A DNA stretch of 64,000 nt from contig CAUEEP010000924.1 of assembly GCA_958450365.1 (NCBI GenBank), positions 1,126,501 through 1,190,500 on the forward strand. Direction: 5' to 3'. Below, piece by piece: positions 1 to 9,800 of this stretch. The translations under genes were made by a program, and so were the position numbers. Position 1 is the first letter of the stretch. Every line of letters starts with the position of its first letter. Below the pieces are notes generated by a model. It was not told the origin of the DNA, made no database searches, and saw only the letters and a program-made list of their open reading frames with translations. Origin of the DNA: Mesorhabditis belari (lineage: Eukaryota > Nematoda > Chromadorea > Rhabditida > Rhabditidae).

Positions 1-121
1 TGCAAGTGCACAGTAAGTGGCAAAAGATGGACAAGTACTACATCTAGCAGACGGCTATGTTATTTTAACTGGATCGATCAGTCGATCGGCAGAGTTAGAT
101 CAAAGCGGAGCAACAATGTCG

Positions 122-340
122 GTACCGAATTTTCCCTAGTAGTGCACGGGAAGCTTTACCTAAATTGCTCGAAATCTCGAGAACCGCTTATCAGAACCTA
201 TCGATGCGGGGTCGGAAAATGTAGCTGACGATGAGATCTAGTGGGGGATTAGAGTGTTGAGTCTCTGCGAAGGCTTGGAAACCGTAAAATAGTCACCAAC
301 TCGGCTCGCCGAGGGGCACTACTATTAGGGAAAGGCTGGT
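122..340 (-). mobile_element. MITE family X, copy without internal array
   Basis: Ends are TACCGAATTTTCCCTAGTAG and the inverted CTACTATTAGGGAAA. The interior (TCGAGAACCGCTTATCAGAA, GGTGACTATTTTACGG in inverse) matches 32550-32918 in opposite orientation, but without the 12-bp array. Confidence 0.6.
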
Positions 341-579
341 CACTGAAATGTCTTCTTTTTGACTAAAGCTCCATTGTGGTAACTATTAGTACCGTAATCC
401 ATCTATCAACTTGATCTTATAGCACCAGTTCTTACAATGGAACGTTCCAAAGAAGGTATGAGGCTTTTAAACGGCGATCAGATGTAAATGTCTATCGGAT
501 AATGTTTATTTTTACCACACGGGCCCTTTCAAGAAGCAAACACTTTAGAAACTCCAAAAAATGTTTTACGGAAGCTTCT

Positions 580-667
580 GTGCAATAGAGTGTTGAGCTT
601 CTGTGCAAAACTTTGAAAGCCGTAAAATAGTCATCAACTCGGCTGCACTACTATTAGAATACGGTAA
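580..667 (-). mobile_element. MITE family X, partial copy
   Basis: About 85 bases matching one end of the family (GAGTGTTGAGCTTCTG, CCGTAAAATAGTCATCAACT, CACTACTATTAGAATACGGTA). Confidence 0.5.
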
Positions 668-675
668 ATAGAGGA

Positions 676-771
676 ATAGAAATTGATAGAAATTGATAGA
701 AATTGATAGAAATTAATAGAAATTGATAGAAATTGATAGAAATTGATAGAAATTGATAGAAATTGATAGAA
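676..771. repeat. Minisatellite, 10-bp unit AATTGATAGA
   Basis: About 9.6 nearly identical head-to-tail units. Confidence 0.9.
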
Positions 772-905
772 GTTATCAAATTTTGGCTACTAGTTAGCAT
801 ATACTTGTAGATTATTCAGTAGAAATTACAGATAAAACTGTTGTTTGGTTTTTAAGAAATCACAAATTTAAGAACCGCAAGAACTCATGGAAAATTTATT
901 GAGTG

Positions 906-1159
906 ACTGCATAAGAAATATATAATGATTTGATCTGTCTTCGCACTTAGCGCAGATCACAACCCGCTTCCACATTTACTGAGGCAGAAGTGTAGTTGTC
1001 GTAGCCGATGATACTCCGATGGCCGGGCTGGGGCGCTCGGAGGGGAACCCATGGGAGTCGAACCCACGACTAACCCGCGCCGACGTTGCTCAACTTGGCA
1101 GATCGGACGGGGTCGACCACAGAGACCCTTCCCTTTCTGGGCCCCACTGCATAAGAAAT
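906..1159 (-). mobile_element. 5S-rRNA-derived SINE with 14-bp target-site duplication
   Basis: On the minus strand 1112-1071 reads like the internal promoter part of nematode 5S rRNA (CCCGTCCGATCTGCCAAGTT, AGCAACGTCGG, GGGTTAGT). It then continues into a tRNA-like B box (GTGGGTTCGACTCCCA). The unit of about 226 bp (920-1145) is bracketed by exact 14-bp direct repeats ACTGCATAAGAAAT at 906-919 and 1146-1159, the hallmark of LINE-mediated insertion. The 3' end is AT-rich rather than poly(A). A piece of its 3' region recurs near 39331-39350. Confidence 0.75.
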
Positions 1160-1665
1160 GGCAAATCGATGTAAATTTCTCCATCAAAGCTAATCTAATT
1201 TCACTAGAGCTTATCTAATTTCTATTTATTTACAATAAAAAGTGATAATCTTAAACGAATAACAGAGGAATTGTTTTATTTGACATGAAAATGGAGAAAC
1301 CTTTCGATCATTGATTTCGATCACGTTCTTTTGAGTCAAACCATAAAAGAACTTTTTTGAATCTGGGGAAATCTGGAAATCTGGAAATCTTTAGCTATTT
1401 CCTATGCATTGTATGGCTTTGTATGGCTTTGTACAATAGTATGGCTTTGTTTCTATTAAATTCTTAAACAATAAGAAACTTAAGCAATTTTTCGGAATTT
1501 CTCAATTCTTAGTGGCTTGTTCTTGGTTAGTTGCTCGAAAAAATTTGAAGTTAACTAGAAGAATTGACTCAAAATGTGCTGGATATTCTAGTTCTTTGGT
1601 GAAATGGATACGTGCAGAGTGCAGAAATTGAATGCAGAATACGAAAGACAATGGTTTTAAGAAGG

Positions 1666-1773
1666 GTAAGTTAGAACGGTAACTTAGAGCGGTGACTTAG
1701 AGCGGTAGCTTAGAACGGTAGCTTAGAGCGGTAGCTTAGAACGGTAGCTTAGAGCGGTAGCTTAGAGCGGTAA
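1666..1773. repeat. Minisatellite, 13-bp unit GCGGTAGCTTAGA
   Basis: About eight units alternating GAGCGG and GAACGG variants. Confidence 0.85.
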
Positions 1774-1805
1774 TCTTGCTGGACAACATTCATGTCCAGC
1801 AAGAT
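1773..1805. repeat. Perfect 13-bp hairpin at the end of a minisatellite
   Basis: ATCTTGCTGGACA at 1773-1785 and its exact complement at 1793-1805, with a 7-base loop. Confidence 0.6.
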
Positions 1806-2544
1806 CTTTAAGCACTAGAGACTTTGATTTCCTCAACTAGCAATGTTCTGTGATTGGTAGATGAAGAGAGAGCTGTAAAAATGACAAAAATCGATTCAAA
1901 GTGTATTGGATATGAGTGGTGAGGGGTATGGAGAGATGCGGGGGTGCTCCTCCCTTCCCTCTACTCCCTGGATTGACCGTTCATCCTCTTTACCCCTCCC
2001 TTTTCTTCCCAAAGACAGAATGACCCCATTTTGAAGTCCCGAAAACACGGTCCTCTTTCTCTTTTCAGCAAAAGAGTCAGGCGAAACAACCGAGAAATTG
2101 AGATAGACACTGATCATTCGATTTGACAACGGCTGACTAAATGCATGATCAGAAATGAAATGATACGAATTAGCATACAAATTGTGAATCGAATGGGTGT
2201 GCTCAGGGTTTTAAAAGTTATTGAATCATTGATCAAATGCTTAAATCATTGATCAAATTGATTCAGATCAAATTTACGGTACTGAAGTTGGTATTGCTAT
2301 ATAATATTAGCTTGGTAAATATGAAAGGTTATTTTTTTGATCATTTTTAATTTTAAGTTTCTTCCACATAAACTACCTTTGTTGTCTACATAAAAAAGAA
2401 AGAGCACACTCAATTATGCAAGAAGCTAACTAAACCAAGTGATTCGACGTGCTAGATATCCCAAATCCGTCATGGTTTTCTCCGGAATCACTTCTGAAAC
2501 TCTACTAATTTTTGTTCAAACTAAACGCAAATAATTGAAGCAGG

Positions 2545-2945
2545 AAGTGCTGCCTTGGGCACAAACCACATCGAAAATAAAATTTGATGCTTTCAGCACG
2601 ATGTGTGGCCTGCCCAGAAAGCCCGAATTGTTCAAGACTGGTGTGAACGAAGTTTGCCGGATTTCATCAGCTTTAAGTATCAAGCCACGATTTAAATTCG
2701 ATGGATTACTCAGTCTGGAGTGTTCTCGAAGCAAAGGTCTGCTCGAAAGCACATTTAAGCATTGATTCACTGAAAAAAATCACTCCAGAAAGCTTGGGCT
2801 GAACTCGATCCTGCATATTTTTTGGCCACCATCGACGGCCACCATTGACGGGTTCGCAAAACGCTTGTGCAGCCGCCCATGGAGCTATTTTCGAGAAGAA
2901 ATAAAGCAAATTGTTGAAAGCCAGCTGAAAGCAATCTAGAGAATC
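2545..2945 (+). pseudogene. Mariner/maT-like transposase C-terminal remnant
   Basis: Around 2680-2770 one frame reads SSHDLNSMDYSVWS, then LEAKVCSKAH and SIDSLKK. This corresponds to the third-catalytic-Asp region (PPSSPDLNPMDY) of Tc1/mariner-superfamily transposases. After a frameshift the C-terminal part continues as AWAELDPAYFLATIDG and, after a small local duplication of the ATIDG segment, GFAKRLCS. There are stops and frameshifts, and no N-terminal DNA-binding region is visible, so it is dead. A related fragment lies at 20640-20830 on the minus strand. Confidence 0.7.
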
Positions 2946-3892
2946 AATTTGTTATAGTTAATTTTTATTTTTCGCTGAAAGACTCGATTTTTTCGTTTTT
3001 CGATTTCGATTTTCGATGAATCCATTGGTCGGCTAATTTTGGGGCATCCTGTAATTTTTCTAAATTGATTTGAGCTATGAGCTTTGTTGTATCGAAAAGT
3101 GCTTGAGGTTGGGCTGCCACGTCGCCACGATTGTCATTCAATCGTATTTTACCCTAGACATCGGCTAGGAACCAATCCCAACTCCAGTGTCAAATCAAAT
3201 GTGTCAAATCTTTCTTCCTCAGTCTTGTTTCAAATCTCAAACTCGTTTCCCATCAATCCCTTTCCTAAACTAGCATGTTCATTTGTCAAAAAGTGTTGAA
3301 ACATTTCTCGGACAGCCAATTTTTCCCGAGTTTCTCATAAGTAAACGAATGAAAGGAAAAGATGAAGTGTGAAAGAGAGAAACGGGGAAAGAGGGGGAAA
3401 GAGAATGAAAAGCTAAAGAATGAATGAACTGAACAGCTGTTTCTTCGGCATTTTGATGGAGTTTGGGTCTTTTTCGTCTTAAAATGAAAGGAAAAGAAAG
3501 GAAAAGAGAGAAAAGATGAGAGAGAGATCGATTCTGATCAGTTTTAAGCAAAAGGGGAATGAGGAAAAGCTAATGGGATTTCTCTTTCTCTTTGTCTTTC
3601 TCTTTCTCTTTCAAATCGATTTACAACCCACACTCAAAAATGGTTTTATGCTGTATTTTTGGCTTGTCAAATGCTAATTTGATTGTCAAATGGAAATTTG
3701 ATAATCAAATTCTTCGTTTTTCCTTTGAAAAGTTTTATTTTCAATCGACTATTCCTTTTCAAATGTTAAATTCAGCATGTGCAACGTTTTTATTTGCGAA
3801 AAAAAGTTAACTATTCTGTGGGAAAATCGTTAGATTTTATGCAATTTAATGAATTACCTTAGTTTATAGATATTTAATCTATAAACTAAGCT
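2946..3892. other. Intergenic, no gene seen
   Basis: AT-rich. 3410-3610 is purine/pyrimidine-skewed. 3862-3889 contains a perfect 13-bp hairpin (TTAGTTTATAGAT and complement); a similar TTATAGATT sequence lies near 4838-4880. Nothing codes convincingly. Confidence 0.5.
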
Positions 3893-4760
3893 ATATGTCG
3901 TAGCCGATTATGAATGAAATTTTTTGGTAAATCTTTCTAGTAGAGCAACCCTTTAATGTATGAGGACAATATTATATGATCCTGTAGCGAATTAAATTCT
4001 GCGTCGATTGGTACCAAATTTGTGAGTTTAGGTTAAAAATTACCAGCGCTAGAACGTTTCATTCAAAATCGGCGGGACCCCCGTAGCCGATTTTGAATTT
4101 CAGTCGATTATGAATGAGTGGGAGCCTCCAATCATCTAGGAGAGCCTCCAACCATCTAGGAAAGCCTCCAACCATCTAGGAGAGCCTCCAACCATCTAGG
4201 AAAGCCTCAAGGGCCCCAACCACTAGGAGGCCCCAACATCTAGAGGCCCCAATCATCTGGAGAGCCCCAACCATCTAGGAGGCCCCAACCATCTAGGAAA
4301 GCCCAATCATCTAGGAAAGCCCCAACACAGGCCCAATCATCTAGGAAAGCCCCAACCATCTAGGAGCCTCCAACCATCTAGGAGCCCAACCATCTAGGAA
4401 GCCCAACATCTAGGCATTGCCAATCATCTAGGAGAGCCTCCAATCATCTAGGAGAGCCTCCAACCATCTAGGAAAGCCTCCAATCATCTAGGAGAGCCTC
4501 CAATCATCTAGGAGAGCCTCCAATCATCTAGGAGCGTCCAACCATCAAGTATTTGGTATCATTCAACGCAGAATCATTAATAATTATGTTAAATTTTTAA
4601 AATTAGAAAGATTTGATAAAAAGAAAAAAAATTAGAGCAAAAAAACTGTTTGTTCAAGAGGAAACTTTGAGACCCCATAATTTTTTTTCTACTAATATAC
4701 TAAATACTTGATGGTTGGACGCGTCCGGACCCGCTCATTCATAATCGGCAACGACATATA
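3893..4760. mobile_element. MITE family Y with long 20-bp minisatellite
   Basis: Starts TATATGTCGTAGCCGATTAT and ends with the near-inverse (ATAATCGGCAACGACATATA). Its flanking interior is nearly identical to the copy at 7041-7592. The middle is about 430 bp of a unit like AGAGCCTCCAATCATCTAGG. Confidence 0.7.
4121..4548. repeat. Minisatellite, 20-bp unit AGAGCCTCCAATCATCTAGG
   Basis: About 20 units, several shortened; lies inside MITE family Y. Confidence 0.85.
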
Positions 4761-5454
4761 AACTAATCTGATCATCGATTCTGATCAGTTTGAAGCAAAA
4801 GGGGGAATGAGGAAAAGCTAAAATGCTAAAAAGCCGTTTATAGATTTAATCTATAAGCTAGATTAAATCTATAAACTAGATTAAATTAATAAAAGATAAT
4901 AGGATGATCCTTCGATGATCCTTCAGCTATATAAGGTCCTTCATGCTCCGAGCTCAATCAACAGTCAATAAGCTTTAGTGACTTATGACCATAAGTCACT
5001 ACACCGGTGGGTGATTCGTTTGGGTTAGATATGGGAAAATTCTAACCCCAACCGATCTAGCGTATATTTTTTTTTAAAGTGCAGTCTCTAATCTCTAATA
5101 GAAACACTTTTGTGATGGTGGCAAAACAAAAATAGAAGCCTAGCATCTAATATTAGGTACATAAGAAATGCGGATTTCAACATTTTAAAATTCAAACAAT
5201 AAATTTCCAACGATAGAAACCTGATATCGATGAATGTTATAAACTATTTGAAAGTTGTAAATCTCCTCTACAAAATAGGCTAAAAGGCTTTTTAATTGAT
5301 CGAAGCATTGAAGAAATTTCGAGGGCGAAATGCGAGTGACCAAAAAAGGAATCGAGTCACTTTAGGGACAAGTTTAGTATGGTCAAAAATAGAGTTAGCT
5401 TCCCAAAACTGAAGATTTTAAAAAAAGAATAACTATATATCAGCTAACCTTCCT

Positions 5455-5516
5455 TAAGGACTTCCCTTGTTAGGGAAGTCCTTAGGACTTAGGGACCCAC
5501 CGTGTGGGTCCCTAAG
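5455..5516. repeat. Two adjacent perfect hairpins
   Basis: TAAGGACTTCCCT (5455-5467), loop TGTT, then its complement to 5484. Four bases on, CTTAGGGACCCAC (5488-5500), loop CGT, then its complement to 5516. Related GTCCACATGGTGGGTCCCT follows at 5541. Confidence 0.7.
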
Positions 5517-5771
5517 TGAGCAGACTTTTGGGATGAAGGGGTCCACATGGTGGGTCCCTCGATTTTTTTAGCCTGAGTCGTCAGATCGACCCGAAAACTT
5601 GTGAGAATACCAAATCGATAGTGGGGAATCCAAATCCGGTGTTAGAGTTTTCAAAAAATGTTCCCCTGATAAGATTTTGTGTCGACTGAGTGACATGGCG
5701 CAGACATCCCGTTTCTCTTTCGACTCTCGTCCTAGACGTCAGTTTTATGAAAAATGGCATCGTCATGCATG

Positions 5772-6471
5772 TGTTAACTGTTAACGTTAACGTTAACTGT
5801 TAACTGTTAAGGTTAATTATTAAGGTTAAATGTTAACTGCTAAGGTTCACAGTTAACTGTTAACGTTAACTGCTAAGGTTCACAGTTAACTGTTAACGTT
5901 AACTGTTAAGGTTAACTGTTAACTGTTAAGGTTAAATAGTAACTGTTAACGTTAAATGTTAACTATTAAGGTTAACTGTTAAGGTTAACTGTTAACTGTT
6001 AAGGTTAACTGTTAACTGTTAAGGTTAACTGTTAACTGTTAAGGTTAAATGTTAACTATTAAGGTTAACTGTTAACTGTTAAGGTTAAATAGTAACTGTT
6101 AAGGTTAACTGTTAACTATTAAGGTTAACTGTTAACTGTTAAGGTTAAATAGTAACTGTTAAGGTTAAATGTTAACTATTAAGGTTAACTGTTAAGGTTA
6201 ACTGTTAACTGTTAAGGTTAACTGTTAACTATTAAGGTTAACTGTTAAGGTTAACTGTTAGCTGTTAAGGTTAAATAGTAACTGTTAACGTTAAATAGTA
6301 ACTGTTAAGGTTAACTGTTAACTGTTAAGGTTAAATGTTAACTATTAAGGTTAACTGTTAAGGTTAACTGTTAACTGTTAAGGTTAACTGTTAAGTGTTA
6401 AGGTTAAATAGTAACTGTTAACGTTAAATAGTAACTGTTAAGGTTAACTGTTAACTGTTTACGTTAACTTT
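5772..6471. repeat. 700-bp minisatellite of GTTAACTGTTAAG units
   Basis: About 13-bp units made of GTTAACT and GTTAAGG halves, with higher-order blocks including AAATAGTAACT variants. It contains many GTTAAC palindromes. It ends 400 bp before the carboxylesterase start codon. Confidence 0.9.
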
Positions 6472-6874
6472 TCATCAAGCGTACAATATTTCGAAATTCT
6501 ATGCAAATTTTCTTTGTAAAATTGATTGACTTATAAGAAACTTGATAAAAATAGAGCTTTTTTGCTGTTTCTATTGCAAGAATGAGGCTAATTTTCAGTG
6601 ACTTTCATTTTTTACCACAATTTCTTCTCCAATCTAAATCATTTATTCTCTATTCTATAATTTTTCCATATAAAATCTCTTCTGAACAAGTTTTTTAAGA
6701 GAATTGAGTTTAATTCAAGAAACAAAGAAAGAATTCGGTTCTTTGCTTTCAAAGTTTTCTTAGATGGCGTTCATTTTTTTGTTTTTTTTTCTTAAAGAGT
6801 GGTTTCTTTAGGTTCTCAAGTGTTCCTTTTCGTTCTCCGTGGGAATTCTTTGTGAAAGACATCAAATTTTAGGC

Positions 6875-9800
6875 ATGGCACAAGGATTGGCGGCTAAATA
6901 TTTTCTAGAAACTTTTTTGATCTTCTTGTGTTTTTGTTTTTCGTTTAACAGTGCCCAGTTGCTCGAAAAGGCGCGATCGGTTTGGGTGGAACAGGGATTG
7001 GTCAAGTGAGTGATGGATTCTGAACTTTCATTTAAAATCTATATGTCGTAGCCGATTATGAATGAATTTTTTTGGTAAATCTTTCTAGTAGAGCAACCCT
7101 TTAATGTATGAGGACAATAATATATCATCCTGTAGCGAATTAAATTTTGCGTCGATTGGTACCAAATTTGTGAGTTTAGGTTAAAAATTACCGGCGCTAC
7201 AACGTTTCATTCAAAATCGGCGGGACCCCCGTAGCCGATTATGAATTTCAGCCGATTATGAATGAGTGGGAGCCTCCAACGATCTAGGAGAGCCTCCAAT
7301 CATCTAGGAGAGCCTCCAACCATCTAGGAGAGCCTCCAATCATCTAGGAGAGCCTCCAACCATCTAGGAGAGCCTCCAACCATCTAGGAGAGCCTCCAAT
7401 CATCTAGGCGCGTCCAACCATCAAGTATTTGGTATCATTCAACGCAGAATCATTAATAATTATGTTAAATTTTTAAATTAGAAATAAAATTAGAAAGATT
7501 GGATAAAAAGAAAAAAAGATTAGAGCAAAAAGGACGCGTCCGGACCCGCTCATTCATAATCGGCTGAAATTCATAATCGGCTACGACATATATTTAGTTT
7601 ATGATCTATATTTAATTTAAAATGCTTCTAAAGCCTTAAATTCTTTTTTAACCATGTTTCATGACTCTTTAGAGGTAAAATCTACAAAATCGATGATCGA
7701 CATGTGCAAATTTTTCGAGGGATTCCTTATGCTGAGCCACCGATCGGCGATTTGAGATTTAAGGTTGTGAGAGAAATTTTTGAAAGTTTCAATTCCAGTT
7801 CACATTAGTAAAATAGTTAGTAAACTAGTTAGTAATCGAGTTAGTAAACCAGTTAGTAGGCCAGTTAGTAAGCCAGTTAGTAATCCAGTTAGTGAACCAG
7901 TTAGTGAACCAGTTAGTAATCCAACTAGTAATCCACTTAGTGAACCAGTTAGTAATCCAGCTAGTAATCCAGTTAGTAATCCAGTTAGTGAACCAGTTAG
8001 TAAGCCAGTTAGTGAACCAGTTAGTAATCCAGTTAGTGAACCAGTTAGTAAACCAGTTAGTGAACCAGTTAGTAATCCAACTAGTAATCCAGTTAGTAGT
8101 CCAGTTAGCAATCCAGTTAGTAATCCAACTAGTAATCCAACTAGTAATCCAACTAGTAATCCAGTTAGTAGTCCAGTTAGCAATCCAGTTAGTAATCCAA
8201 CTAGTAATCCAACTAGTAATCCAACTAGTAACCCAGTTAGTAAACTGGTTTTAAATAGCTTTACTGAACCTAAAAGCATCAGGCTTTTTTTTTAAATCCC
8301 GTAATGACTGCAGAAAAAGTTACGGGATCAAAAGCCTGCTTTTAATTCTTTCATTGAACTTTATGATGTTTCCAGAAACCAGTGAAGAAATCGAGATGGC
8401 ATCAAGAAATGTCTGCTGTCGAGTACGGGCCTCCATGTCTTCAATTCATGGACTTTCATCGACACGATCGATACGCGAGAGACAATATGAAGAGGGAAAG
8501 CGAGGATTGTCTATACTTGAATGTTTTCTCGCCATATGTGAGTCATGAAGTTGAATCTTAAAGTAATTGTCTTCTTTCTTCCTTTCTTCTTTCTTTCTTC
8601 CTTTCTTCTTCCTTTCTTCTTCCTCCTTGTCTTTCCTTCTTTCTCTTGGCAGTTAAGCTGCCGGATAGCCCAGTGGTTAGAGCTGGAGCAAAAATCTGGA
8701 AAGCAAAAGTTCGAGAGTTCAATCGCCTCTCCGAAACTCTACCTTTTCTTGTCAATTCCTTCACTTCGTATTACCGCAAAGGCCATCATCAAATTACTAT
8801 TAAAACAAGCATTTAAAATCTAAAATGGACTCTAAAATGAACTCTAAAATGAAATCTAAAATGAAATCAAAGACCCTGGTTTAGACATGGGCACTATAAA
8901 CTACAAAAATAACGAACTATCACACTAAAAACGCTTCTAACTTGCTTCAAATCTACCGGATTCTCAATTGACATCAATCAATATCAATTAACATGAACTA
9001 TAGCTCAAAAAAATAGAGAATCTTAGCTTCTGAATGGACGAAAGCACACACAAAAACATCAATTCTAAAGAAAGTAATAGTATTGGGTTGGTGAATTGAA
9101 AACTGCGGGCCCGCAATTCTTGGCAAAACACCGTGATTGCTTTGCTTTTCCGATAACCAGTTTGTAGCTTCGACTTCGCTTTGACTGTCTGTTTCAAGTC
9201 AGGACTACAAATCACTGTCATTTTCTTTAGCATTACTATTTTCAATTTGCTTTAGTCCATTCGAAAGCTCTTAAGATTTCTCTATCTTTTGAGCTATAGA
9301 TCGTGTCAATCCGGCAGTTTTGAAGCAAGTTAGAAGTGTTTGGAGTTTACGTTCGGAGTTTGTAGTTTGTAATGCCGATTTCTACCCAGGTTTACAATCA
9401 AAATCCCTAATCTTGCTTCAGGATATGGAAGACGAGTCAAACCTCTATCCAATACTTGTTTGGATCCATGGTGGCTCATTCCTAGCCGGCTCTGGCGACA
9501 CGGGAATCGACATGGAAACAGTGGCCAAAAATATCGTCTTCAAAGGAGTCACTTTGGTCACAATCAACTACAGATTGGGACCATTAGGTAATTTCAGAAG
9601 ACAGGAACAAAATCCAGAGCTTTAGGCTTCATCAATATGTACGATGGAGAGAAGATGGAGGGGAACTTTGGTCTCTGGGACATGGTAAACAGTAAAAAGG
9701 GACATTGTTTGAGGTTTTGCAGGTGATGGCATTGCAATGGATTCAAGCAAATATCAAACAGTTCAACGGTGATCCGACTCGAGTGACGGTGATGGGTGAG

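Noticed and set aside
7780..8295. Long open frames on both strands rich in Pro-Val-Ser and Leu-Thr-Gly-Leu
   Set aside because: They are readings of a 12-bp minisatellite inside carboxylesterase intron 2; unit length divisible by three keeps frames open by chance.
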